Shown here one piece after another: positions 14,946-23,964 of a stretch of DNA of 64,000 nucleotides. The position numbers were made by a program, and so were the translations under genes. The stretch is taken from assembly GCA_965659745.1 (NCBI GenBank), contig CBFHXF010000004.1:1-64000 (forward strand). The letters are read 5' to 3'. The DNA comes from VMCP01 sp965659745 (GTDB taxonomy: Bacteria > Bacteroidota > Bacteroidia > NS11-12g > UBA955). The notes beneath the pieces are model-generated. The model was given only the letters and a program-made list of their open reading frames with translations, was not told the DNA's origin and ran no database searches. Numbering within the stretch: the stretch's first letter is position 1; every line of letters begins with the position of its first letter.

Positions 14946-16747
14946 GATTCGGTATTCTCCTGATAATATTGAACAATAATTTCGGCAGCGGCCTTTCCCA
15001 CAATAGGCAATAGCGTTTCTACTGAAGCGGTTTTTACCCGTGTTACGCTTTTGAATTCTTTTAATAAGAGCTTGGCTTTGGCGGGACCAATGCCCGGTAT
15101 TTCGGTTAATGAAGACTTTAAGGTGCCTTTATCGCGGCGCTGTCGGTGGTGGGTAATGCCAAAGCGATGTGCCTCATCGCGCATGTGTTGAATAACCTTT
15201 AGCGTTTCGCTCTTTTTATCTATATATAAAGGTAATGGATCATTTGGATAATAGAGTTCCTCTAAACGCTTGGCGATGCCAATAATGGCCAGTTTTCCAT
15301 AAATACCCAGTTCGTGCAGTGCCTCAACCGCGGCACTTAACTGTCCCTTACCCCCGTCTACTACTACCAATTGAGGCAGAGGCAATTTCTCGCTTAACAA
15401 CCTGCTGTAACGCCTGGTAAGGGCTTCTTTCATAGTAGCAAAGTCGTTGGGGCCTTCGACCGTTTTCACATTAAAGTGTCGATAATCATTTTTAGCGGGT
15501 TTGCCATCTCTGAAAACCACACAGGCACTCACCGGATAGGTACCCTGAAAATTGGAATTATCGAAACATTCAATATGCACCGGATACTCGGTGAGTCGCA
15601 AATCGTTTTTCATTTGCTCCATCAAGCGATCTACCCGAATTTGTGGATTCAACTTTTCGTATTGCTGCAATTTTTCTTGGCGGTAGAGCATGGCATTTTT
15701 AATGCTCAAGTCTAATAATTTGCGTTTATCGCCTACTTTCGGATGGGCCACCATCACCGAAGAATCGGGCCATTCCAGGGGAACGGCCGTGATTATTTCC
15801 TTGCAATCGTCGCCATAATGGGTGCGCATGGCTCCCATTACGTGCACCAAAATTTCATCTTCAGACTCGTTGATTTTCTTCCGAACTTCTACGTTTCTGG
15901 AAATGACGATAATGCCTTGACTTACCCGTAAGAAATTCACAAATGCGAGTTTATCGGTACTACTGATGGAATACACTTCCACATCTCCCACAGAGGGACT
16001 TACAATGGTGCTTTTACTTTGGTATTTCTGCAATAAATCGAGCTTGTCTTTGTATTGCTGCGCTTCTTCGAAGCGCAAGGTCTCGGCAGCCTCGTGCATG
16101 AGTTGTTTGAGGTGTGCTTTGACTTCCCCCAAGTGGCCTTTTAATATGTGTCGGATGTGTTGGATGCTTTCTTGGTAGGCTTTTTCACTCTGATTGCCAA
16201 TGCAAGGCCCTTTACAATTGCCGATATGATACTCTAAACACACTTGATATTTGCCGTCAACAATACCGCTGGGTGTCATCTTTAAATTGCAGTTGCGGGT
16301 GGGGTACAACTTTTGACACAAGTCCAACACCGTATGCATGATGCGAATGCTGGCATAGGGACCGAAATACTCGGAACCGTCTTTCACCAAATTTCGGATA
16401 GGAAAAACCTTGGGATAGCGCTCGTGTGTGATTTTGATGTACGGATAACTTTTATCGTCTTTTAAATTGATGTTGTACTTGGGTTGAAATTCTTTTATGA
16501 GTGAATTTTCCAGTAGCAAGGCATCCATTTCCGTGTCTACTACGGTGTATTCTAAGGCTGCAATTTTTCTTACTAAAACGGTGGTTTTGAAATCGTCGTG
16601 ATTTTTGGTAAAGTAACTCGATACCCTTCTTTTAAGATTTTTGGCTTTCCCAACGTAAATAATAACAGATTCCGAATCGAAATACTTGTAAACGCCCGGT
16701 TTTTCGGGTAGTCCACGTATTTTCTCTTTTAAATGTTCCGGAGCCAT
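14942..16747 (-). CDS. uvrC: Excinuclease ABC subunit UvrC
   Basis: The protein has 601 residues, a typical length. UvrC makes the two incisions in nucleotide excision repair. The N-terminal GIY-YIG nuclease is visible (PGVYKYFDSESVIIYVGKAK). A cysteine-rich segment (CQKLYPTRNCN, CLEYHIGNCKGPC) follows, then the UVR motif for UvrB binding (EAAETLRFEEAQQYKDKL), the RNase H-like C-terminal nuclease (HIECFDNSNFQGTYPVSACV, VVDGGKGQLSAA) and a helix-hairpin-helix end (LTEIPGIGPAKAKLLL). It precedes pabB in a two-gene operon. Confidence 0.97.
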   Translation of the reverse strand: MAPEHLKEKIRGLPEKPGVYKYFDSESVIIYVGKAKNLKRRVSSYFTKNHDDFKTTVLVRKIAALEYTVVDTEMDALLLENSLIKEFQPKYNINLKDDKSYPYIKITHERYPKVFPIRNLVKDGSEYFGPYASIRIMHTVLDLCQKLYPTRNCNLKMTPSGIVDGKYQVCLEYHIGNCKGPCIGNQSEKAYQESIQHIRHILKGHLGEVKAHLKQLMHEAAETLRFEEAQQYKDKLDLLQKYQSKSTIVSPSVGDVEVYSISSTDKLAFVNFLRVSQGIIVISRNVEVRKKINESEDEILVHVMGAMRTHYGDDCKEIITAVPLEWPDSSVMVAHPKVGDKRKLLDLSIKNAMLYRQEKLQQYEKLNPQIRVDRLMEQMKNDLRLTEYPVHIECFDNSNFQGTYPVSACVVFRDGKPAKNDYRHFNVKTVEGPNDFATMKEALTRRYSRLLSEKLPLPQLVVVDGGKGQLSAAVEALHELGIYGKLAIIGIAKRLEELYYPNDPLPLYIDKKSETLKVIQHMRDEAHRFGITHHRQRRDKGTLKSSLTEIPGIGPAKAKLLLKEFKSVTRVKTASVETLLPIVGKAAAEIIVQYYQENTES

Positions 16748-16751
16748 AAGG

Positions 16752-16759
16752 CAAAATTA
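16752..16759 (-). promoter_or_regulatory. -7 promoter element for uvrC-pabB
   Basis: On the minus strand TAATTTTG matches TAnnTTTG and ends four bases before the uvrC ATG at 16747, implying a very short or absent leader. No clear -33 element is seen. Confidence 0.4.
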
Positions 16760-16810
16760 CACACACAAATTGGAAGTGGTGTACATGAAATGGGATAAAA
16801 ACAGGAATTT

Positions 16811-17626
16811 TTAAAGATGTATGGTTTGCGACTTGATGTCTTCTGCAAAGAAGCGGCTTCCGCGTTGGTCAAAAACCTCATTGGAGTCGGTAGTGTAGAA
16901 CTCAATTCCGCCTTTGGTAGACAATCGGGTTTCGAACTCGCTATGGCGGTGCAGGTATTGTTTCAAGCTTTCCGCCACTAAGGGTCCTTGCGAAATGACG
17001 CGCACATTATCGGGTAAGAATTTTTCAATCGAAGAATACAATAATGGATAATGGGTGCATGCCAGTAACAAGGTATCTATGGGCGCTTCGGCATTGAATA
17101 AATGCTGCAGGTGGTATTGTACAAAATAATCGGACCCAGGGGTTCCTACTAATTCATTTTCTACCAAATGCACCCAAATGGGGCAGGCTTCTTGATGAAT
17201 TTCAATTTCGGGGAAATAGTGTTGAATTTCTATTCCATAAGAATTAGAAGCAATGGTACCTTTGGTACCCACCACCCCTATATGTCCGGTTTTGGTGTAA
17301 TGTCCGATTTGTTCCGTAGTTGGACGTATCACGCCTAAAACTCTTTTAGAATCGGCTCTTTTAGGCAAATCGACTTGCTGAATCTGTCGTAGTGCTTTGG
17401 CAGAAGCGGTATTACAGGCTAAAATAACCAAATCACAATCGTGATTGAACAACCATTCGGTGCATTGAAGGGTATATTCGTGCACCACATCGAAGGAGCG
17501 ATCGCCATAGGGCGCGCGCGAATTATCTCCTAAATATACATAGGAATATTGAGGCAGCATGTCTACGATAGCCCTCAAAACGGTTAAACCGCCAAATCCA
17601 GAATCGAAAATTCCAATCTTTCCCAT
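16811..17626 (-). CDS. murI: Glutamate racemase
   Basis: The protein has 271 residues. It interconverts L- and D-glutamate, supplying D-Glu for peptidoglycan. GIFDSGFGGLTVLRAI opens the protein, and LACNTASAKALR and LACTHYPLLYSS carry the two catalytic cysteines. It lies downstream of the two Skp genes, an arrangement common in Bacteroidota, although a hairpin between them (17707-17731) probably separates transcription. It complements the murein genes in the dcw cluster at the right side of the window. Confidence 0.96.
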   Translation of the reverse strand: MGKIGIFDSGFGGLTVLRAIVDMLPQYSYVYLGDNSRAPYGDRSFDVVHEYTLQCTEWLFNHDCDLVILACNTASAKALRQIQQVDLPKRADSKRVLGVIRPTTEQIGHYTKTGHIGVVGTKGTIASNSYGIEIQHYFPEIEIHQEACPIWVHLVENELVGTPGSDYFVQYHLQHLFNAEAPIDTLLLACTHYPLLYSSIEKFLPDNVRVISQGPLVAESLKQYLHRHSEFETRLSTKGGIEFYTTDSNEVFDQRGSRFFAEDIKSQTIHL

Positions 17627-17694
17627 TTAATTCAGGAGGTATAGGTGCTGCAAAAGGGTTTGGGAATCAAAAAAACTCAGGGTTTTGTTTCCGT

Positions 17695-17731
17695 TAACAA
17701 AAAAGAGGCTGTCTCGAAAAGGGAGACAGCC
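17695..17731 (-). terminator. Rho-independent terminator after the Skp pair
   Basis: A nine-base perfect stem (GGCTGTCTC at 17707-17715 with GAGACAGCC at 17723-17731) is followed on the minus strand by TCTTTTTTG. It lies 27 bases beyond the stop of the downstream Skp gene. Confidence 0.8.
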
Positions 17732-17757
17732 ACTTTACAATTTGCTAATGTCTCTAA

Positions 17758-18267
17758 TTATTTTTTAACCATTTCGGTAATTACCAAAGCGGTAATATCG
17801 TTTTTATCGTCGGCAGTCCAAACTACCAAACCGGCTGAATTATCGATTACCGAATCGTAGCCTTTCAGTTTTGCCACACGGCCAATTGCCTTACGAACGT
17901 CTTCCACGATAGGCTGTAACAATTGGGCACGACGGGCTTGAATTTCTTGATTGGCAGTTTGCTCTGTCATTTGGTATTCTTGTACCAAACGCTCATAGCT
18001 TTTCTGTAACAATTCTAATTGGGCTTGAGAGGCGCCCCCTTTAATTTTAGCTTCGTATTCTTTTTGCTTGCCTTGGATTTCCATTTGCAAATTGCGAATA
18101 GATTCGTCGTATTGTTTAGCCAAATTAGCCAATGCCATTTCTGCTGTATCTTTAGCAGGCAAGGTATCGATAATTACTTGGGTGTTTACGTACGCGATTT
18201 TTGACTGTCCGAAAGCGGTAGACATTCCAAATAAAAGGAGTGCAATTCCGAGAATGATGTTTTTCAT
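17758..18267 (-). CDS. Skp/OmpH-family periplasmic chaperone (second copy)
   Basis: The protein has 169 residues. A signal peptide (cleavage after AFG) is followed by SKIAYVNTQVII, the conserved Skp/OmpH beta-strand. A long charged coiled coil covers about residues 45-120, and the fold closes with GYDSVIDNSAGLVVW. Skp trimers hold unfolded outer-membrane proteins in their tentacles on the way to the BAM complex. It starts five bases after the upstream paralogue, so the two are co-transcribed and may form mixed or separate trimers. Confidence 0.9.
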   Translation of the reverse strand: MKNIILGIALLLFGMSTAFGQSKIAYVNTQVIIDTLPAKDTAEMALANLAKQYDESIRNLQMEIQGKQKEYEAKIKGGASQAQLELLQKSYERLVQEYQMTEQTANQEIQARRAQLLQPIVEDVRKAIGRVAKLKGYDSVIDNSAGLVVWTADDKNDITALVITEMVKK

Positions 18268-18272
18268 GTGTA

Positions 18273-18836
18273 TTATTTATTTTCTTTTTTAGATTCGTTT
18301 TCTGTGAGGGGAATTCCTAATTCTTCCATAACCTCGAACGTTTTATCGTAACGGGGATTGGCATAAAGCATTTGCACACCCGAGGCTTTGTCAAAAATAT
18401 AATCAAGACCTTGGGCCTTTGCTACTGCTTGAACGGCTTCGAACATTTTATCTTGAATAGGCTTCACCAGTTGGGCTCTTTTCTTAAACAATGCACCTTC
18501 CGTGCCAAACTTATCCTGACGGAAGTCGATGAGCTTTTTTTCTTGTTGGTTTATCGATTCTTTTCGCTCTTTACGCTGTTCAGCGGTAAGTAAAATTTCC
18601 TCAGCCGCAAAGTCGCGCTGCATTTGAACCAAGGCCGTTTCCATATCCAGGGCCTCTTTCTCCCATTGCACCGCCGATTCGTTCAACTGTTGCTGGGCCG
18701 ATTGATATTCGGGCATGCGGTTCAAAATATAATCCGAATCTACATACGCCAAACTCAACCGTTGCGCTTGAACATCTGCCGCCCATAACAAGGAGAAAAT
18801 CAAGAAAAAACGGAAAAGTGGTTGGTAGATTCTCAT
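18273..18836 (-). CDS. Skp/OmpH-family periplasmic chaperone (first copy)
   Basis: ATG 18836 is chosen because MRIYQPLFRFFLIFSLLW starts a proper signal peptide ending VQA; a further upstream start at 18914 would add 26 uncharacteristic residues. The 187-residue protein has LSLAYVDSDYIL, a coiled coil rich in E, K and Q (about 45-125) and GLDYIFDKASGVQMLYA. It is diverged from its neighbour but has the same architecture. In many Bacteroidota this pair follows bamA; here a lipoprotein gene lies upstream and bamA is not in the window. Confidence 0.9.
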   Translation of the reverse strand: MRIYQPLFRFFLIFSLLWAADVQAQRLSLAYVDSDYILNRMPEYQSAQQQLNESAVQWEKEALDMETALVQMQRDFAAEEILLTAEQRKERKESINQQEKKLIDFRQDKFGTEGALFKKRAQLVKPIQDKMFEAVQAVAKAQGLDYIFDKASGVQMLYANPRYDKTFEVMEELGIPLTENESKKENK

Positions 18837-18877
18837 AATTGATTTCGGAAGTGCGAAAATATTGATTTTATACGACT

Positions 18878-19417
18878 TTACGGATGTTTTAATATGAATT
18901 CTTTGCTGTAACATATATTACTTTTATGTAAGGCCCTATCAAACAGTTGCATTTCAAATCGGATGGTGTCGAGTTCCAAACCATTCGGCCTTGCCGGAAT
19001 GAATAATTCGAGCTCTCCACTCAAGCGCTTGTCACTGCCAGTAGGGGTTAAATCAGGAAATCTTTCGTGAAATTGGATGCTTTGGGTAGGATCAAAGGGA
19101 TTCGGAACTTCTATCCAAGAATCGTTCTTCAAGGCATACAAATGACAAAAAAACGTGTAAAAATAAGGCGCTCCAAAGGCAAAATCGCCCGTTGTATCCC
19201 CATCGCCTAAACCAATATCGCCGTCTGCATCTTCATAGAAAAGTTGAAAAAAAATCAAACTGTCGTATTGAAAATTACGGTTGTACACCTGCTCTTGTTG
19301 CACCAACTCTAATTTAGGCGCATTAGAATTTGTACCTTTGTCACTCCCGCAAGCAGCAAACCACATAGCCGCCACCATGATCCACACAAACGATATCCTA
19401 AAAGAATTACCTTTCAC
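18878..19417 (-). CDS. Lipoprotein of unknown function
   Basis: About 180 residues. The N-terminus has a positive residue followed by a hydrophobic run and the lipobox WFAAC, so it is a lipoprotein. The start is uncertain: GTG 19417 gives the best signal peptide, TTG 19426 adds three residues, and ATG 19378 leaves too little before the lipobox. The mature part contains YEDADGDIGLGDGDTTGDF, an acidic motif recurring in Bacteroidota lipoproteins, and is beta-rich. I do not recognise a function. The 5' end overlaps the start of the divergent LuxE-like gene. Confidence 0.65.
   Translation of the reverse strand: MKGNSFRISFVWIMVAAMWFAACGSDKGTNSNAPKLELVQQEQVYNRNFQYDSLIFFQLFYEDADGDIGLGDGDTTGDFAFGAPYFYTFFCHLYALKNDSWIEVPNPFDPTQSIQFHERFPDLTPTGSDKRLSGELELFIPARPNGLELDTIRFEMQLFDRALHKSNICYSKEFILKHP
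19333..19340 (+). promoter_or_regulatory. -7 promoter element for the LuxE-like gene
   Basis: TACCTTTG matches TAnnTTTG, 36 bases before ATG 19377. It lies inside the coding region of the divergent lipoprotein gene, which the overlap of the two genes would require. Confidence 0.45.
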
Positions 19418-20357
19418 CGATGTCAAATTTACAGAATTGGCTTTGGAAGTATATCGTTTTCAACAAACTCACAATAAAGTATACGCTCAATGGACGTATT
19501 TATTGGGCGAATCCGACAAAAACATTCAAAAAATCGAAGATATCCCATTTTTACCCATCGCTCTTTTCAAAAATCACACCATCAGCGCCTACCCCACCCA
19601 TGAATTAATTTTCACCTCTAGCTCAACTTCGGGAATGGGACAATCGCAGCATTTCATTCATAAAGAACAAGATTACATCGATACGTTTACTAGAGGTTTC
19701 CGCTCGTATTTCAAGCATTTACATTTTGATTATTTGGCCGCACTTCTGCCCAGTTATTTAGATCGTACGGGTTCCGGACTCATCCACATGGTTCAATATC
19801 TCATGCACCATGAAATTGGCGCTGGGGAATTTTACAACCGCAATTTTCAACTCTTGGTGGAAGACTTGGAACGGCTGAGTAAGGCAGGCAAACAGGTGCT
19901 CTTATTCGGTGTGACTTTTGGATTAATGGAATTATCTAAAATCCCGAATTCTATTAACTGGAGTTGCATTCATATTATTGAAACCGGCGGCATGAAAGGA
20001 CATGGGAAAGAACAAGTTCGGAGTGAATTGTATGTGCAATTACACGAGGCTTTTCCTGGAGTACAGATTCATTCTGAGTACGGCATGACCGAGCTTACTT
20101 CCCAAGCATACGCAACAGAAAATGGGTGGTTTACCTGCCCGCCATGGATGAAAATCGCCATTCAAGACCCCGCCGATCCTAAAGCATTTTTAGGCCCTGG
20201 CCAAACCGGCCGTTTGTGTGTAATAGATTTAATGAACTATCACAGTTGTGCGTTTATTGCCACCGACGATTTAGGTCGCCTGAACGAAGTCGGTCAATTC
20301 GAAGTACTAGGCCGTTTGGACTACGCCGATATTCGCGGCTGCAATCAGCTTTTATAA
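19377..20357 (+). CDS. LuxE-like acyl-protein synthetase / ANL-superfamily ligase
   Basis: ATG 19377 (MIHTNDILKEL) is used; the frame is open to 19281 but that part is antisense to the lipoprotein signal sequence. The 326-residue protein belongs to the adenylate-forming superfamily. FTSSSTSGMGQSQHFIH is the phosphate-binding serine/threonine loop, SEYGMTELTSQAY the adenylate-binding motif, and FIATDDLGRLNEVGQFEVLG the hinge region. It resembles LuxE, which activates fatty acids as acyl-AMP and passes them to a cysteine. No LuxC or LuxD is nearby. In Bacteroidota such proteins are often single genes of unknown substrate. Confidence 0.8.
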   Translation: MIHTNDILKELPFTDVKFTELALEVYRFQQTHNKVYAQWTYLLGESDKNIQKIEDIPFLPIALFKNHTISAYPTHELIFTSSSTSGMGQSQHFIHKEQDYIDTFTRGFRSYFKHLHFDYLAALLPSYLDRTGSGLIHMVQYLMHHEIGAGEFYNRNFQLLVEDLERLSKAGKQVLLFGVTFGLMELSKIPNSINWSCIHIIETGGMKGHGKEQVRSELYVQLHEAFPGVQIHSEYGMTELTSQAYATENGWFTCPPWMKIAIQDPADPKAFLGPGQTGRLCVIDLMNYHSCAFIATDDLGRLNEVGQFEVLGRLDYADIRGCNQLL

Positions 20358-20367
20358 GTGTAGGTTA

Positions 20368-22725
20368 TTAATCTCTTACTTCTTCTTCAGGGAAATCTAA
20401 CATCGATTCTCGCAACTCGATTTTCGGATTGATGAATTTCTCAAAAGCCAAAATCAACGCAGGTAACAGTAACAGATTCGCAGCCATACCTCCCAAAATC
20501 GTCATGCCCGTTAACCAACCTAATGATTGCGTTCCTTGAAATTCCGACAAAATAAAAATCGCAAAACCCGAACAAACGGCGATGGCCGAATACACCATAC
20601 TATGTCCTACTTCTTGAATCGTATGAGACAACGCTTTTCTAACCGGACGAAGATTCTGAATAATTTCTCTTCTGAACGTACTCACAAAATGGATGGTACT
20701 GTCTACGGTTATCCCAAAAGAAATACTGAATATCAAAATCGTACTGGGTTTCAGGGGCACCCCTAAATATCCCATCATACCGGCTGTAAATATCAAAGGC
20801 GTAAAATTGGGAATAATGGCTATCAAAACCATCCGCCAACTTGGGAATAAAAACGACATGGTAAGGCTAATAATCAATAGCGACCAAAACGTAGCGCGCA
20901 GCAAGCTGTCATATAAGAATGCATTCCCTTTAAGGAAAATGGGGGTGGTACCCGTAATACGTACATTAAATTCATCGGCAGGGAAAATTTCCTTCGAGAT
21001 TTGTTGTATTTGAGAATTCAGAGAATCCATAGAAACTGAACCCACATCTTGCATTTGATAACTGATGCGCATTTGCGTAGCCGTAGAATCGACCAATCCT
21101 TTTAACATCCCCTTGCCCGTTTTGGAATCCGATGGCATCTTCATGGCCAATTTCCCTAATTCCATCGCAGAGGGAATGCGGTAATATCGGGGATCGTTTT
21201 CGTGAACGGCCTGATTGGCGGCTGAAATAATTTCCACAAGCGACATAGGTTTCGAAAGTTCGGGAAAATCCGATAAAGCGCGTTGCAAACGTCGCGCTTT
21301 GGTAAGCATGGCCACATCGGTAGCCGCTCCTTCTTCGTAAGAAGTAACTAATATTTCATAAGGCATAGCGCCATGAAAATGCTTTTGAATGTATTCCAAA
21401 TCTTGATACATTTTTGATTTATGGGGAATGTCATCCACCATAAAAGCAAGCGGTCGCAAGCGCAGTAAAAAAATCGTACCTAAAATGGTAAACAATGAAA
21501 ACCAATAAAATATACGGCGTTTGCGATTGAAAACCATATGTTCAGCCCAATCTAAAAAGCGCGTAATACCTTTATTATCGAGATGTTTGGTTTGTTTTAA
21601 ACTCGGGGGAGGCAAAAAGGAATACAAAATGGGCACTCCAACTATATTTACGAAGAACAACAGGTTAATGGTAATAAATGCCACAATTCCGAATTGTTCT
21701 AACATAATGGTATGGGTAAAATAGAAGGTTCCAAAACCTACTGAGGTAGTGAAGTTAATCAGAAAGTTTGCCACGCCTACATGACTGATAATCCGGGTTA
21801 AGGCCAGGGCTTTGTTTTGTCGTTTGCGATATTGATCGTGATAGGCATTGATAAGGTAAATGGTGTTTTGCACCCCTACCACGACTAAAAGCGGTGGCAA
21901 GGTACCCGATAAAATATTCAATTTAAAGCCCAAAATACCCGTAATCCCCAACATGGTTAATACACCGATACTGATGAACAATAAAGACACCAATAAGGTA
22001 CTGAGGCTTCTAAATAAAAGAAATATCAAGAGCGCGGTTACCAAAAAGGCACAGATCGTAAACAAAAGAATTTCGTTCTTTACGGTAGTGCTATTGCGAT
22101 AGCGCACATAGGGCAAACCGCTGAGATGCATTTCTCTATTTTCTCGGGTACCGAAATATTGGAGGTGCTTTGAAACTTCCTTAATTAAGTCAATTTTCTT
22201 GGGACTGTCCATTACCTTAGGATCCAGAACCAAAATCATCAATGCCGCTTTCGTATCGGGGTTAAAAACCAAGCCATCGTAAAAACGCAGTTTATTGAAT
22301 AATTGGGCCTTTTCGTCAAGCTCTGCTTGCGTTTTTGGAATTTGCGTCACAAGGGGCACCATCCGCAAATATTCTTGGGAATCTAATTCAAAATGGAAGG
22401 CAGATGCCGGACTTAGAACTCCTAGAACGCCTTTTACCTCCTTTAGAGAATCGATAGTGCGGTGCAAATCGGTGTAGAAAGAAAGTTCAAACAGGTCGGG
22501 GGCGTCAAACGCACAAACCAATTTGTTACCATCTTCACCAAATTTCTCTTTGAACTTTTGGTACACCTGCATGTCGGGATCTCCATCAGGTACCAATTTT
22601 TGCATTCCATATTCTAATTGAACGGTACTTGCGAAATAGGCCATTACGGCGGTAAATGCGAGTATGCCAAAAACAAAGTAGGTTCGTTTTTTAATGATAA
22701 AGGTTGCCAGTCGTTTCCAAATCAT
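20368..22725 (-). CDS. RND-superfamily (MMPL/HAE3-type) exporter
   Basis: ATG 22725 (MIWKRLATFIIKKRTYF) is the likely start; the frame stays open to 22794, but that segment contains the terminator of the ribosomal-protein operon and a promoter element. The 785-residue protein has the RND layout of two halves, each with one helix, a large periplasmic domain and a block of five helices (first block about 215-385 with LLVVVGVQNTIYLINAYHD; second near the end with FGITVDSTIHFVSTFRRE). It should use the proton gradient to move a hydrophobic substrate, possibly lipids or hopanoids. No membrane-fusion partner or outer-membrane channel is adjacent. It ends 10 bases from the convergent LuxE-like gene. 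Confidence 0.88.
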   Translation of the reverse strand: MIWKRLATFIIKKRTYFVFGILAFTAVMAYFASTVQLEYGMQKLVPDGDPDMQVYQKFKEKFGEDGNKLVCAFDAPDLFELSFYTDLHRTIDSLKEVKGVLGVLSPASAFHFELDSQEYLRMVPLVTQIPKTQAELDEKAQLFNKLRFYDGLVFNPDTKAALMILVLDPKVMDSPKKIDLIKEVSKHLQYFGTRENREMHLSGLPYVRYRNSTTVKNEILLFTICAFLVTALLIFLLFRSLSTLLVSLLFISIGVLTMLGITGILGFKLNILSGTLPPLLVVVGVQNTIYLINAYHDQYRKRQNKALALTRIISHVGVANFLINFTTSVGFGTFYFTHTIMLEQFGIVAFITINLLFFVNIVGVPILYSFLPPPSLKQTKHLDNKGITRFLDWAEHMVFNRKRRIFYWFSLFTILGTIFLLRLRPLAFMVDDIPHKSKMYQDLEYIQKHFHGAMPYEILVTSYEEGAATDVAMLTKARRLQRALSDFPELSKPMSLVEIISAANQAVHENDPRYYRIPSAMELGKLAMKMPSDSKTGKGMLKGLVDSTATQMRISYQMQDVGSVSMDSLNSQIQQISKEIFPADEFNVRITGTTPIFLKGNAFLYDSLLRATFWSLLIISLTMSFLFPSWRMVLIAIIPNFTPLIFTAGMMGYLGVPLKPSTILIFSISFGITVDSTIHFVSTFRREIIQNLRPVRKALSHTIQEVGHSMVYSAIAVCSGFAIFILSEFQGTQSLGWLTGMTILGGMAANLLLLPALILAFEKFINPKIELRESMLDFPEEEVRD

Positions 22726-22732
22726 GAGCGCA

Positions 22733-22740
22733 CAAAGGTA
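22733..22740 (-). promoter_or_regulatory. -7 promoter element for the RND exporter
   Basis: TACCTTTG on the minus strand ends seven bases before ATG 22725, predicting an almost leaderless mRNA and supporting that start over 22794. Confidence 0.55.
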
Positions 22741-22745
22741 GTAAC

Positions 22746-22782
22746 TACAAATAAAAAATGGCTGCCTTTTGAGCAGCCATTT
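22746..22782 (-). terminator. Terminator of the rpsF-rpsR-rplI operon
   Basis: A perfect ten-base stem (AAATGGCTGC at 22756-22765 with GCAGCCATTT at 22773-22782) is followed on the minus strand by a T-rich run. It sits 23 bases after the rplI stop. Confidence 0.82.
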
Positions 22783-22805
22783 TAACAACAACAATAACCA
22801 AACAA

Positions 22806-23246
22806 TTATTCACCTACAACCTCAATACTGATGTTGGCGGTGATGTCTTTGAAAAGGTTCACATTAGCGGCATATGTGCCGAGTTCTTTGATATCATCGC
22901 TAACGATTTTGCGGCGATCTACTTCAAAACCTTTTTCCTTTAGGGCATTGGCAATTTGAAGCGTAGTGATCGAACCGAAAATACGACCGGTAGAACCGGC
23001 TTTCGTTGCGATAGTGATGGTAGATCCCTCCAATTTTTCAGAAAGCGCTTCCGCATCTTTCTTCAATTTGTCCATTTTAAAACCGCGTTGACGGATGTCT
23101 TCAGCAAGCATTTTCAATGCACTTTCAGAAGCCAATTTGGCTTTTCCTTGAGGAATCAAGAAGTTACGACCGTAACCGTCTTTTACTTCCACAACATCGT
23201 CTTTATAACCTACGTTTTTAATGTCTTCTTTTAAGATAACTTTCAT
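22806..23246 (-). CDS. rplI: 50S ribosomal protein L9
   Basis: The protein has 146 residues. MKVILKEDIKNVGYKDDVVEV and DGYGRNFLIPQGKA are the N-terminal RNA-binding domain; a long connecting helix (about 45-75) and the C-terminal domain (GSTGRIFGSITTLQIANAL, DRRKIVSDDIKELGTY) follow. L9 binds 23S rRNA near the L1 stalk. It is the last gene of the S6-S18-L9 operon and is followed by a terminator. Confidence 0.98.
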   Translation of the reverse strand: MKVILKEDIKNVGYKDDVVEVKDGYGRNFLIPQGKAKLASESALKMLAEDIRQRGFKMDKLKKDAEALSEKLEGSTITIATKAGSTGRIFGSITTLQIANALKEKGFEVDRRKIVSDDIKELGTYAANVNLFKDITANISIEVVGE

Positions 23247-23262
23247 AATGAATTCCTCCTAT

Positions 23263-23526
23263 TTATTTTAGACCGTCGGCTACATAAGGCAATAAGGCCA
23301 AATGACGTGCACGTTTGATTGCTACTGAAATTTTACGTTGGAACTTCAAAGAAGTACCGGTTATACGGCGAGGTAAAATCTTACCTTGCTCATTGATGAA
23401 CTTTAATAAGAAGTCTTTATCCTTATAGTCAATGTGCTTGATGCCGTGTTTCTTGAAACGACAGTACTTTTTCTTTTGAAGTACTTGTGGCGTTTGGTTG
23501 AATACGAAATTGGTTTCTCTTGCCAT
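23263..23526 (-). CDS. rpsR: 30S ribosomal protein S18
   Basis: The protein has 87 residues. KKYCRFKKHGIKHIDYKDKD and GKILPRRITGTSLKFQRKIS, then AIKRARHLALLPYV, are diagnostic of S18, which sits on the platform of the small subunit next to S6. The zinc-binding cysteines of some S18 proteins are largely lost. It lies between rpsF and rplI with spacings of 3 and 16 bases. Confidence 0.98.
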   Translation of the reverse strand: MARETNFVFNQTPQVLQKKKYCRFKKHGIKHIDYKDKDFLLKFINEQGKILPRRITGTSLKFQRKISVAIKRARHLALLPYVADGLK

Positions 23527-23529
23527 GGC

Positions 23530-23943
23530 TTAGTCCTCTGTATCTATTGAATCGTCGTCTAACAATGCGTTCAAAACTGCTTTTTTCTCTTTTGCAGTTG
23601 AAGACGCTTTAATTTCTCCGCTTCTACGCTTTTGATTGAATTCCACACCCCATTTGTCTAAAGAAATGGTCATGTAACGCAAGATACGCTCGTCACGACG
23701 GAATGTCAATTCCCATTTCGCAATGAACTCTGGACTTGCTTTGAACTCAAATAAGTGGTAGAAACCTGTACCTTTTTTGTCAATAGGATAGGCTAACTTG
23801 GTGAGACCCCAATTTTCTTCGTGGACGATCTCCCCACCGTTTTCTGTGATCAACCCTCTGTAGCCGGCAACAGCATCTTGCATCTGCTGCTCAGAGAGCA
23901 CGGGTGTTAAAATGATCACAGATTCATAATGTTTCTGATTCAT
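23530..23943 (-). CDS. rpsF: 30S ribosomal protein S6
   Basis: ATG 23943 (MNQKHYESVIILTPVLSEQQ) matches the usual S6 start; an in-frame codon at 23967 would precede the transcription start predicted from the promoter. The 137-residue protein has the ferredoxin-like S6 fold (GLTKLAYPIDKKGTGFYHLF, FRRDERILRYMTI) and a charged tail with KEKKAVLNALLDDDSIDTED. S6 forms a heterodimer with S18 on 16S rRNA. It is the first gene of the operon. Confidence 0.97.
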   Translation of the reverse strand: MNQKHYESVIILTPVLSEQQMQDAVAGYRGLITENGGEIVHEENWGLTKLAYPIDKKGTGFYHLFEFKASPEFIAKWELTFRRDERILRYMTISLDKWGVEFNQKRRSGEIKASSTAKEKKAVLNALLDDDSIDTED

Positions 23944-23964
23944 ATAAATTTGATTTTCGGGCTG

